From Oceaniferula flava (GTDB lineage: Bacteria; Verrucomicrobiota; Verrucomicrobiia; Verrucomicrobiales; Akkermansiaceae): a stretch of 64,000 bases of DNA. A program made the translations under genes and the position numbers. The stretch lies in NCBI RefSeq assembly GCF_016811075.1, contig NZ_JAFBGL010000012.1, forward strand, positions 1-64,000, read 5' to 3'. This document shows, piece after piece, positions 8,249 through 16,440 of this stretch; the stretch's first letter is position 1, and every line of letters begins with the position of its first letter. The notes below the pieces were generated by a model that was given only the letters and a program-made list of their open reading frames with translations, made no database searches and was not told the origin of the DNA.

Positions 8249-9172
8249 ATGAAAACCGCCCTGCCCGATCTCAGCCCGATGATGCCCGTCGTCGAAGGCT
8301 TTTCCCACCCGCGCTGGGACCTCATCTTCGACTGCGTCAACGCCGTGGTCCCGGAGGCCAAGAAACCTGCCGCATGGACCGCCGTGGAGAGACAATGGCT
8401 GGAAAAACTCTGCGGCGACCTTGGTGCCGACTACCGCGTTTACGAAAGTAAGCATTTCCTGCTGGTGAGCGAGACACCGCCACGCTTGGCCAAGGGCAGC
8501 TGCAAGTTCTTTGAGAAAGCACTCGGGCTCATTCTCAAATACCTCCCGGGGGTCGCCAAGAATGCCGCCTTGGGCAAACAAATCGTGCTCAAGTTCAGCG
8601 ACGAGGACGACTACAACCGCTACACCCTGCACTTTTTCGAGGATGGCACCCACCCCATGTCAGGCGGCATGTGCATCACCTCCGGCGGCTGCCTGCACTA
8701 CGCATTTCCGGTCGATCCTGAAAACCCCTCAGGATACCGCACGACCTTGGTGCATGAGCTGACCCACGGCTGCCTCAACGATTGGCCCCTGCCGGTTTGG
8801 CTCAATGAGGCCCTGGCCATGCGGATGGAGCAGGTCATATGCGGCACGCCACCGATGCCGCTCGATCGCTTCATCCTGAATCAACATCGCAGCCATTGGA
8901 CTGCGCAGACCATGCAACAATTTTGGAGTGGCGAGTCCTGGAACTTGGCCGATCAGGGATTCCAGCTGAGTTACGGCTTGGCTCAAATCATTTGGAACAA
9001 GATTGAAAATGAAATGCGTGCGCCGCAGTCGATGATCCTCGACTTCATCACCCGTGCCACTCAAGCCGATGCCGGTGAGGCCGCCTGCCGCGAGGTGTTC
9101 GATCTCAGCCTCGGAGACTTCGTCGAAGACTTCCTCGGCGAAGGTGAGTGGTCGCCCCCCCCATCCCCCTAA
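8249..9172 (+). CDS. Putative gluzincin-type metallopeptidase
   Basis: A 307-residue protein without signal peptide or membrane segment. It contains a zinc-peptidase motif HELTH (169-173), followed 14 residues later by Glu187 in WLNEALAM; this HExxH plus downstream Glu arrangement is that of gluzincins, as in peptidase-MA-like families. The region before it (SGGMCITSGGCLHYAF) could form the substrate-edge strand. It starts 26 bases after uvrC and ends 8 bases before the amidase gene, so it should be co-transcribed with both. The substrate is unknown. The frame also has a TTG start at 8228, but the ATG at 8249 is more likely. Confidence 0.7.
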   Translation: MKTALPDLSPMMPVVEGFSHPRWDLIFDCVNAVVPEAKKPAAWTAVERQWLEKLCGDLGADYRVYESKHFLLVSETPPRLAKGSCKFFEKALGLILKYLPGVAKNAALGKQIVLKFSDEDDYNRYTLHFFEDGTHPMSGGMCITSGGCLHYAFPVDPENPSGYRTTLVHELTHGCLNDWPLPVWLNEALAMRMEQVICGTPPMPLDRFILNQHRSHWTAQTMQQFWSGESWNLADQGFQLSYGLAQIIWNKIENEMRAPQSMILDFITRATQADAGEAACREVFDLSLGDFVEDFLGEGEWSPPPSP

Positions 9173-9179
9173 AATCACC

Positions 9180-10121
9180 ATGAAACCCCTCCTCATCCTC
9201 CTCTTCATCCTCCCGCAGCTCTATGCCGAGCAGCCCGAACCGGCAGAAGATGCGCCCCGATTGCAGACCATCGACATCGCCGGCAACAGCTATGTGTCCC
9301 TGGATCAGATCAAAACCACTTACCGGGTGAAAAAAATCACTCAAGGCGCGCAGGGTTCACGGATTCTGGAACATGACTCCGCCACCATCCAGCTCACGCC
9401 AAACAGCCACAATGCGATCATCAACGGGGTGAAATTTCTCACCGCCCACCCTGTTAGACAGCAAGGTCAGCAGCACTATCTCTCGAGCCACGATCTCGCC
9501 ACCCTGATCGATCCCATGCTCCGTCCGGCGAACAAGCCGATGAAAGTCTTTCAAACCGTGATCCTTGATGCCGGGCATGGAGGAGAGGATCAGGGAGCCG
9601 CCGGCAAGGAATCCAAGCAAACGCTGAAGCTCGCCAAAATGGTGCAAGGCCAGTTGGAAAAACACGGCATGCAAGTCGTCATGACCCGTGAGAAGGATGT
9701 ATTCGTCCCCCTGCAGCAGCGGGTGAAATTGGCCAACCGGCAGGAGCATGCCATCTTTGTTTCCCTCCACTTCAATGGCGGGCCCAAGCAGGCACAGGGT
9801 CTGGAAACTTACATCCTCAGCACCCGCCGACCGCAAGGAGCCCAGAACACCCATCCAGCGAGTCTCGCTCTGGCTGCGGCGGTGCACTCGCGGGCCTTGC
9901 TGTTTGTCAAACCCATCTACGCGATCAACGATCGCGGCATCCGCCACGCGCGTTTCAATATCCTCACCCACTGCCAACACCCGGCCATCCTGATCGAAGC
10001 CGGTTTCCTCACCCATCCGCAGGAAGCCCAAGTGATCGTCCGCGATGACTATCAGCTGAACCTCGCGCAGGCAGTCACTCGCGGCATCTTGGCGTATCGG
10101 AAAACCCTGCAGGAGGAATAA
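9180..10121 (+). CDS. N-acetylmuramoyl-L-alanine amidase (Amidase_3)
   Basis: Cuts the bond between MurNAc and the stem peptide of peptidoglycan in the periplasm. The 313-residue protein has a short signal peptide (about 1-16), an N-terminal region with some resemblance to copper-amine-oxidase-N-like substrate-binding folds, and an AmiC-type catalytic domain. That domain has zinc ligands His133 (LDAGHGG), Glu144 and His197 (SLHFNGG) and the catalytic Glu273 (ILIEAGFLT). It starts 8 bases after the metallopeptidase gene. The start is the ATG at 9180; the upstream part of the frame lies inside the previous gene. The gene converges on the GH92 gene. Confidence 0.93.
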   Translation: MKPLLILLFILPQLYAEQPEPAEDAPRLQTIDIAGNSYVSLDQIKTTYRVKKITQGAQGSRILEHDSATIQLTPNSHNAIINGVKFLTAHPVRQQGQQHYLSSHDLATLIDPMLRPANKPMKVFQTVILDAGHGGEDQGAAGKESKQTLKLAKMVQGQLEKHGMQVVMTREKDVFVPLQQRVKLANRQEHAIFVSLHFNGGPKQAQGLETYILSTRRPQGAQNTHPASLALAAAVHSRALLFVKPIYAINDRGIRHARFNILTHCQHPAILIEAGFLTHPQEAQVIVRDDYQLNLAQAVTRGILAYRKTLQEE

Positions 10122-10132
10122 AGATACCCCCT

Positions 10133-12481
10133 CTAACGACTCAATGACGGCGGGCGCGACTCAGGGTCGGTGCCCCATGCCTTGTTCGGCTCAGGCCCCA
10201 TCTCGAAGACCAACTCACCGCCGGCGGTGAGTTCATCGTAGTGCAGCCAGGAGCGCTTGATGAGCTTGCCATTCAAACTCAGCGACTGCACATACACATG
10301 GGACGGCTGATTGTTTTTCACCACAATCTTCAGCTCACGGCCGTCGTGGTAGTTCGGGTCCAGGCGAATGCTGATTTGGTCGAAAATCGGGCTGCCGACC
10401 ATGAACACGCCGGATACCGGATCCACCGGATGCAGCCCCATGGCATTCAAGAGATACCAGGCCGACATCTGACCGAGGTCCTCATTGCCCGGCAGACCTC
10501 TAACACCGGTTTGATAGGCCTTGTCCATAATCACCCTGACCCACTTCTGCGTCAGCCATGGTTTTCCGGCGTAGCTGAACAGGTAGGGAACGTGGTGCAC
10601 CGGCTCATTGGCGTGATTGTAGTAAAGATTCCAGCCGGTGAACTTGCCCTCGGTGCGCTCAAAAAAGGGCTCTAGGTGCGCGAGGAATTTTTCCTCTCCA
10701 CCCATGAGATGGATCAAACCCTGAACATCGTGAGGCACAAACCAGCCTTGCTGGTATGGATTGCTTTCCACACAGCCGTAGCCGCGCAGCAGACCTCGCC
10801 AAGTGGCCCACGAGCCATCATCCATCTTCGCCTGCATATTGCCGTGATCCGGGTGATAGACATTTTGGTAGTTGAGCGACCGCTGACGGAGGAAGGCGGC
10901 ATCGTCTTTTTTCCCCAGTGCGTGGGCGAACTCGGCCACCGCGTAGTCGGCATAGGCCCACTCCAGAGTTTTCGACAAACTGCCTACGGCATAACCCAGC
11001 TCATTGTAGCGATCGCGCCCCTGGCTATCGCCCTCAGTCATCACGCTGGTTCTGCACGCCTGATAGGCGGCTTCAACATCGTAGTTGCGGATGCCCTTGC
11101 GGTAGGCCTCGGCAAAAACCACGGTGGCCGGATCTCCGATCATGCAGCCGGAGTAGGCATTCATGATTTCCCAACGGGGCAGGTAGCCCTTGCCGCTGAT
11201 CTGGGCCATTTGCAGCAGGCTGTTGACCTCATCGTTAACAATGTCCGGTCGCAGCAAGGTCAGCAGTGGAAACTGACTGCGAAACACATCCCAGCCGCTG
11301 AACAAACTGCGGTAGGTGAAGCCGTTGGCAGGGTGGCGTTTTTGATCGGCGCCGATGTATTCGCCATTGGAATCGGAGACACTGCGGGGATCGATGAATG
11401 CGTGATAGAGAGCGGTGGCAAAAATCGTCCGTTGCTCCTTGCTGCCACCCTGCACCGAGACGCCGGCCATTTCGTGGCTCCACAGGGCGCGGTTCGCCCG
11501 ATACACCTTCTCAAAATCCCAGTGAGGTATGTCCTTTGCTAAGTTCTCCTTCGCTCCCTGGATACTGACCATCGAGATCCCCGATTTCATCTGCACCTGC
11601 TCACCTTCCTCGGTGGGAAACTCGAAGAAAAACCCGGTATTCCGGCCCTCATGGCGATCGGCCATCCGGGTGATCGCTTCCGCCTCCCAGAACCCCCAGT
11701 TCTCGATAGGCCGATCAAACTGGAGGTAAAAATGCAGGGTGTAATTCACCTCGCCATCGCCCTTGCCCCAACCACCGTCGAGGTTCGAACATTGGATCGA
11801 CCCCTGCAGGGTGGACGCGTCGACCTTCTCGATACGCTGCCGACTGAATTTCAAGCGCGCCGATTTCATGCCGATACGGCGGGCGAAATCGATCTGCACC
11901 CGACTGGTCTCCGATTTCGGATAGGTAAAACGCAGCATGCCCGACCGTGGCGCCGCGGTGAGCTCCACCTGGACATCGTAATCGAGCAATTGCACCGAGT
12001 AATACCCCGCCTTTGCCTTCTCCTGATCGTGGCTGAAGCTCGACTCCGCCGGGCTGTTGAACTTATTCCACAGGCTGTATTTTTCTGCCTCGGGTCGCAG
12101 GTATTTCAGCTCCTTGCCGGTGGTCGGCATGACTTGCAAATTGCCAAACTCACCGAACCAGCCAGCACCATTGAGTCGCATGAAGCTGAAGCCTTCGATC
12201 TTGTCGTGGGTGTAGCAGTAGCCCGGGGCGTTATCGCCACCGGTGACGGTGTCGGGCCCCAACTGCACCATCCCAAATGGCGTGCAGGGGCCGGGGAATG
12301 TTTTGCCGAGGCCGTGGCTTTTGCCCTCGCGCTTGGTCCAGCAGCCGATCATCGGGTCGATGGCATCCACCAAACTGAGATCACTCTGCGCCTGGGAGAC
12401 CGGTGCCGCAGCCAGGGTGAGACCACATAACAATCCACCGCCCAGTTTCTTCCATAATGATTCGCTCGTCATGCTCGCCAT
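10133..12481 (-). CDS. GH92-family alpha-1,2-mannosidase
   Basis: An exported glycoside hydrolase of about 782 residues that resembles family GH92, the calcium-dependent exo-alpha-mannosidases that trim N-glycans and yeast mannan. After a signal peptide (about 1-32, cut near VSQAQ) comes the family N terminus, VDAIDPMIGC and GPCTPFGMVQLGPDT. The C-terminal (alpha/alpha)6 part has GLPGNEDLGQMSAWYL and NAMGLHPVDPVSGVFMVGSP. I chose the ATG at 12481; another lies at 12472. No transporter or SusC/D-like partner sits beside it. It points to scavenging of mannose-rich glycans, probably algal or fungal (inference). Confidence 0.93.
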   Translation of the reverse strand: MASMTSESLWKKLGGGLLCGLTLAAAPVSQAQSDLSLVDAIDPMIGCWTKREGKSHGLGKTFPGPCTPFGMVQLGPDTVTGGDNAPGYCYTHDKIEGFSFMRLNGAGWFGEFGNLQVMPTTGKELKYLRPEAEKYSLWNKFNSPAESSFSHDQEKAKAGYYSVQLLDYDVQVELTAAPRSGMLRFTYPKSETSRVQIDFARRIGMKSARLKFSRQRIEKVDASTLQGSIQCSNLDGGWGKGDGEVNYTLHFYLQFDRPIENWGFWEAEAITRMADRHEGRNTGFFFEFPTEEGEQVQMKSGISMVSIQGAKENLAKDIPHWDFEKVYRANRALWSHEMAGVSVQGGSKEQRTIFATALYHAFIDPRSVSDSNGEYIGADQKRHPANGFTYRSLFSGWDVFRSQFPLLTLLRPDIVNDEVNSLLQMAQISGKGYLPRWEIMNAYSGCMIGDPATVVFAEAYRKGIRNYDVEAAYQACRTSVMTEGDSQGRDRYNELGYAVGSLSKTLEWAYADYAVAEFAHALGKKDDAAFLRQRSLNYQNVYHPDHGNMQAKMDDGSWATWRGLLRGYGCVESNPYQQGWFVPHDVQGLIHLMGGEEKFLAHLEPFFERTEGKFTGWNLYYNHANEPVHHVPYLFSYAGKPWLTQKWVRVIMDKAYQTGVRGLPGNEDLGQMSAWYLLNAMGLHPVDPVSGVFMVGSPIFDQISIRLDPNYHDGRELKIVVKNNQPSHVYVQSLSLNGKLIKRSWLHYDELTAGGELVFEMGPEPNKAWGTDPESRPPSLSR

Positions 12482-12608
12482 GCTACGAAATGGCAGGTGG
12501 CATCTTTCACCCAGCGTCCGGGCCAAGGAGCAAATTGTGCACGACTGTCCTCAAAGAAAGGCAGCACCGTGGCAATGAACAGTTCGATTTTCAAACCGCC
12601 ATGGCGGT

Positions 12609-13025
12609 CTAAGCAGATGCGTGCTCAAGGGCACGTTGTTTCATCTGGGTTGCCATCAAATTGAGGGCGTTGGCGCGGGTCGGAGCGAGGTGCTCCTTGA
12701 GGCCGGTTTCGTCAATGAATGACATGTCCGCCTGCAAGATGGAGTCGGGGGACTCCCCATCAAGCACACGCACAAACAGGGCAATCATGCCCTTGGTAAT
12801 TAAAGAGTCGGAGTCGGCCTGATAGTGCATCACGCCGTCCTCATAGCTGGCATCGAGCCAGACTTGCGACTGACAACCTTTGATCAGCTTGTCAGCCGTC
12901 TGTTGTTCCTTCGGCATGGCAGGCAGGGACTTTCCGAGACCGATGACGTATTCGTATCGCTCCGTCCAGTCGTGGAAAAACCCGAGTTCTTCCAACAGCT
13001 CTGCCTTTTTTGCCTCCAGATCCAT
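12609..13025 (-). CDS. sufE: SufE-family Fe-S cluster assembly protein
   Basis: SufE accepts sulfane sulfur from the cysteine desulfurase SufS and passes it to the scaffold. The 138-residue protein shows the family pattern: a helical start, LPAMPKEQQTADKLIKGCQS with acceptor Cys51, then WLDASYEDG and a C-terminal helical part (GLKEHLAPTRANALN). It starts one base after the stop codon of the HU/IHF-like gene, so the two are translationally close. No sufBCDS genes lie in the window. An alternative is CsdE, which has the same fold and function. Confidence 0.92.
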   Translation of the reverse strand: MDLEAKKAELLEELGFFHDWTERYEYVIGLGKSLPAMPKEQQTADKLIKGCQSQVWLDASYEDGVMHYQADSDSLITKGMIALFVRVLDGESPDSILQADMSFIDETGLKEHLAPTRANALNLMATQMKQRALEHASA

Positions 13026-13026
13026 G

Positions 13027-13344
13027 TTAGCTAGCGTTTTGCTGAAGCACAGGAAGGATGCGGGCGACCTTTTCCTTCATTTCTTTGCCGGGCTTGAACT
13101 TCACCACAGCGCGAGGTGGGATTTTCATGTCGAGGCCTGGGTTCTTCGGGTTGCGGCCGACTTTACCCTTCATTTCGCGCACTTGAAATGAGCCAAAGTT
13201 GCGGATGACCACTGTGTTTCCCTGAGCAAGCTCACTTGTAACTGTCTCAAGCATAGACTCCAGCACGTTGAGGACGTCTGCTTGTCCAAGGCCGGTTTTG
13301 TTGCTGAGTTTAGTGACCAGATCGCGTTTCGTAATTGTTTCCAT
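13027..13344 (-). CDS. HU/IHF-family DNA-bending protein
   Basis: A 105-residue histone-like protein: an N-terminal helical dimerisation part (ITKRDLVTKLSNKTGLGQADV), then IRNFGSFQVREMKGKVGRNPK leading into the DNA-inserting beta arm with its proline tip (DMKIPPRAVVKFKPGKEMKE). PKNPG with a slightly long C terminus fits either HU or an IHF subunit. It is the first gene of a short minus-strand unit with sufE. The 141 bases upstream, to the end of panE, should hold its promoter, but I could not pick out good -35 and -10 boxes. Confidence 0.93.
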   Translation of the reverse strand: METITKRDLVTKLSNKTGLGQADVLNVLESMLETVTSELAQGNTVVIRNFGSFQVREMKGKVGRNPKNPGLDMKIPPRAVVKFKPGKEMKEKVARILPVLQQNAS

Positions 13345-13485
13345 GAGTATCAGATAATGAATGAATTAGCATCAAGCGTGTGCTTCGCCTGTGCGGGCTT
13401 GGGAAAACCATAGACTCACCTAATTGTCCCGCAAAAAATGCTTCAAACTTATTCACAATTTCGCCCTAACAGCCTGTAGCCCCTA

Positions 13486-14445
13486 CTACTCCGCCAAGCG
13501 CGCTTCAATTTCGCCAAGCAGGTTTTTTATTTCCGGCACCGGCACACCCAGACTCTCGGCACGACGCAGCGGCTCACGCCAGATCGTCTTCCATTCCACC
13601 GACCTGCCTTCGACGTAATCGATCATACTCGACGGCCGGTAGGCATCCATCGGTCGGGTGATCGCAATCTGGTGATCGATGAACGCATCGGTGATCTCAT
13701 GACCAAGTGCCGCGGCCACCGCCTGCACCTCGTGCATGATCTTGCGCACCCGCTGTTCCATTCCGGGGGTTTGCAGCAGGACCTTGGTGTCGACACCACC
13801 TTCAGCGATCGCCAGACCATTGAAGGGGATGTTCCACACCAGCTTCATCCACTGCGCCCGCTCGAGGCTGGCCACCGCTTCGCAGTCGATCCCTCCGTCA
13901 CGCAGTTGGTTGCATAGCTGATCCAGCTCGGCCGATTCCTCGGCACTCAGAGGTCGCTCTTCCGGCAGGTATTTCCCCACTCGGATCAATCCCGACGCGC
14001 TGTGGCGGATCACACCGGGACCGAGCCGATTGATACAAACAAAACAGAGCCCCGCATAGACACGCCGGGAGCCAAAGAGCTCGGCCAGCCGCTCGGCGCT
14101 ACCGAGACCATTCTGCAGGGTGAGGATCTTGGTGTCCTCGTGAAGCAAGGGCGAGATGACCTCGGCGAAGTAATCGTTGGCGGTCGTTTTCCAGGCAATG
14201 ACGACCAGATCCACCGGCCCAATCTCCTCACTGCGGCGTGCGCAATGGACCTCGGGCAGCTGAAAGTCCCCTGCCACGCTGGTAATCGTCATGCCGTGCC
14301 GAGAGACATGTTCGTAATCAGCGCGCAGCAGAAAACGCACGTCCATCCCGACCTGCGCCAGTCTGGCTCCATAGTAACTCCCCACCGCTCCGGCACCTAC
14401 AATGGCGATGCTTTTTACCGGGCTATTTTCAGAATGTTTGTTCAT
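13486..14445 (-). CDS. panE: 2-Dehydropantoate 2-reductase
   Basis: Reduces ketopantoate to pantoate with NADPH, a step toward pantothenate and CoA. From the ATG at 14445 the protein has 319 residues. The N-terminal Rossmann motif is SIAIVGAGAVGSYYGARLA (about 12-30). The ketopantoate Lys is in VIAWKTTAND, TLQNGLGS follows, and the C-terminal domain has QWMKLVWNIPFNGL with catalytic Lys and Asn. It overlaps the end of bioA by 17 bases, so the two vitamin genes are probably co-transcribed. A type III pantothenate kinase gene (coaX) later in the window belongs to the same route. Confidence 0.9.
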   Translation of the reverse strand: MNKHSENSPVKSIAIVGAGAVGSYYGARLAQVGMDVRFLLRADYEHVSRHGMTITSVAGDFQLPEVHCARRSEEIGPVDLVVIAWKTTANDYFAEVISPLLHEDTKILTLQNGLGSAERLAELFGSRRVYAGLCFVCINRLGPGVIRHSASGLIRVGKYLPEERPLSAEESAELDQLCNQLRDGGIDCEAVASLERAQWMKLVWNIPFNGLAIAEGGVDTKVLLQTPGMEQRVRKIMHEVQAVAAALGHEITDAFIDHQIAITRPMDAYRPSSMIDYVEGRSVEWKTIWREPLRRAESLGVPVPEIKNLLGEIEARLAE

Positions 14446-15718
14446 GACTCCAATCGTTGATGGCCGCCTCCAAGGCAGCACAAAGGTGGCGGATTTCATC
14501 GGCCGTGATGCTCAGTGGCGGCAGCACCACCACTGTGTCCAAAATCGCACGGGTCAACAGTCCGTGATCGCGCGCCAAGAGACAAACGGTCTCCCCGACG
14601 CGATCGGTGACGGGAAAAGCGGAACCATCAGGCGCACGCAGCTCGCCCCCAGCCACCAGGCCGCACTGCCTGATCTCGATGACCAAGTCGGAGCGCTCGG
14701 CGAGCTCATTGAGCAGTCGACCCAACAAATCCACCTTCTCCGGCAGCAGCTCGAGCGTCTGTTCCTGCTCGAAAAGATCCAGGTTCGCCAGCGCCGCCGC
14801 GCAGCCCAGCTGGTTGGCGGTGTAGCTGTGACCGTAATAAAACGCCTTCTCCGCCCCACCGAGAAAACCTTGGTAAATTTCAGCCTGCACCAGGGTGGCC
14901 GCCAAGGGCAGGTAGCCGCCGGTGAGACCTTTTGCCAGGCAGAGAAAATCGGGCACGACCTCTTCCCGCTGGCAGGCAAACATACTGCCGGTCCGACCAA
15001 AACCCGTCATCACCTCGTCGAGGATCAGGTGCACACCGTGCTGATCGCACCAGTGCCGAATCGCGCGCAGCATGCCCTCCGGCCACGGGCGGATTTGATT
15101 CACTCCCTGCACCAGCGGCTCGATCACGACGGCCGCCGTTCTGCCAATTTGCTCTGGTGACACAGCAAGCAGTTCATCGAGATCGCGCACATGTTGCACC
15201 GGGAAGCCAAACTTGCGGAATCGCTCGAAAAAAGCTCCCACGCCCCCCAAGGATGCCGCCCCCATGGTATCGCCGTGGTAACATTGATCAAAGGCGATGA
15301 ACTCGGTGCGGTCTGGCTCGCCCGTTTGAAGGCGGTATTGGATCGCCATCTTCACCGCGCATTCGACCGCAGTGGAGCCATCGTCCGAATAAAAAACCCG
15401 CTCAAGTCCAGAGTCGGGGAAAAAGCCACAGAGCCGTTCGGCCAGCTCGCTGGCACGCGGATTGGCAAACCCGAGGTAACTGGTGTGCGCCACCTGATCC
15501 AACTGATCCTTGATCGCTTGGCTGATCACCGGGTGACCGTGGCCGTGGATATTTGTCCAGATGGAGGCATTGCCATCGATGTATTTCCGACCTTTGGAAT
15601 CGGTCAGCCAGACTCCCGAACCACCGACCAATACCAGCGGGTCGGTTTTCTCCCATTCCCCCTGTCGGGTAAACGGATGCCAGCAATGATCGCGATCGGC
15701 GGTAATCCAAGTGTCCAC
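14429..15718 (-). CDS. bioA: Adenosylmethionine-8-amino-7-oxononanoate aminotransferase
   Basis: Transfers an amino group from S-adenosylmethionine to 8-amino-7-oxononanoate in biotin synthesis, using PLP. The roughly 429-residue protein has the BioA-typical CWHPFTRQ near its N terminus, then SIWTNIHGHGHPV, the substrate and cofactor loop QCYHGDTMGAASLGG, LDEVMTGFGRTG, and the PLP lysine in CLAKGLTGGYLPLA. The start is uncertain: GTG at 15718 is preferred here and TTG at 15736 is possible; no ATG lies near the expected position. No other bio gene is adjacent. panE follows with an overlap. Confidence 0.9.
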   Translation of the reverse strand: MDTWITADRDHCWHPFTRQGEWEKTDPLVLVGGSGVWLTDSKGRKYIDGNASIWTNIHGHGHPVISQAIKDQLDQVAHTSYLGFANPRASELAERLCGFFPDSGLERVFYSDDGSTAVECAVKMAIQYRLQTGEPDRTEFIAFDQCYHGDTMGAASLGGVGAFFERFRKFGFPVQHVRDLDELLAVSPEQIGRTAAVVIEPLVQGVNQIRPWPEGMLRAIRHWCDQHGVHLILDEVMTGFGRTGSMFACQREEVVPDFLCLAKGLTGGYLPLAATLVQAEIYQGFLGGAEKAFYYGHSYTANQLGCAAALANLDLFEQEQTLELLPEKVDLLGRLLNELAERSDLVIEIRQCGLVAGGELRAPDGSAFPVTDRVGETVCLLARDHGLLTRAILDTVVVLPPLSITADEIRHLCAALEAAINDWSHEQTF

Positions 15719-15851
15719 GTGCGCATCAGGGCACAAGCACCCGGCAATGACAAGACTCGGCTGGAGGTTCAGCGCGAGAAATGCCGTCAGAATCCCAATT
15801 ATTTCTGATTAATGTTGAATTTTATCAGACCCAAGGCGTCATAGTAGTGTT

Positions 15852-16424
15852 ATGAAGATCAAATTACTCCTATTGGCCGCAGCGGCCATTGCTCCTCTAC
15901 TCATGGTTTCCTGTGACCCGGGAGTCTACTACGGCGGAGGATATTCCTCTGGCGGCTACGTCAGTGTCCTGCCCCGCGGCTACAGCACCGTTTACGTCAG
16001 CGGCAGCCCTTATTACTACCACAGCAACACCTGGTATCGCCGCAGCAATGGGCGTTACATCCGCTGTGCACGTCCCCACGGATACAATGGCTCCATTGGT
16101 CGCCACAGCTATAAAAAGCCGACGAATTACTACAAAAAGCCATCCACCTATCACAAGAAGCCTACCAACTATTACAAAAAGACCACCGTTCCAGGAAAAC
16201 CAGGCGGCTACTACCAGCGTAATAGCAGCTACAACAAGAAACCGACCTACAAGCCGAATCCAAACAACTCAAAATACCAGCGTAGTAACTCGAGTCACAA
16301 ACCTCAAGTCAAGCGCCCGACATCAAATACACGCTTGATCCCTGCTAGCACAAGCAGAGGAAATAGTAACAACTCGAATAAGAAGTCCTCTGACGACAAA
16401 CACGACAAGCGTGGTCGCCGTTAG
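15852..16424 (+). CDS. Tyr/Lys-rich lipoprotein with heptapeptide repeats
   Basis: A 190-residue protein with a lipoprotein-type signal peptide whose lipobox ends in LLMVSC, so Cys21 is the likely lipid-bearing residue. After it comes a Gly/Tyr/Ser-rich part (residues 24-60, YYGGGYSSGGYVS) recalling DUF6515-like small secreted proteins. A run of seven-residue units of the form KPTNYYK / KPSTYHK / KPTNYYK follows at about 86-108, then a Lys/Asn/Ser-rich, strongly basic tail. The low complexity suggests a surface or matrix protein, perhaps one binding acidic polymers (inference). The family is otherwise unknown to me. Confidence 0.8.
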   Translation: MKIKLLLLAAAAIAPLLMVSCDPGVYYGGGYSSGGYVSVLPRGYSTVYVSGSPYYYHSNTWYRRSNGRYIRCARPHGYNGSIGRHSYKKPTNYYKKPSTYHKKPTNYYKKTTVPGKPGGYYQRNSSYNKKPTYKPNPNNSKYQRSNSSHKPQVKRPTSNTRLIPASTSRGNSNNSNKKSSDDKHDKRGRR

Positions 16425-16440
16425 AGTCCATCTCTGAAAA

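Noticed and set aside
10676-12430. Long plus-strand frames (10676-11542 and 11651-12430) over the GH92 gene
   Set aside because: They are antisense to a GH92 enzyme with clear family motifs, and neither has a domain of its own.
12479-12608. Possible tRNA or small RNA between the GH92 and sufE genes
   Set aside because: No cloverleaf or T-loop sequence could be found in this short gap.
15737-15851. A BirA-type operator upstream of bioA
   Set aside because: The only inverted repeat, CTGAT/ATCAG, does not resemble known BirA sites and is too short to support a claim.
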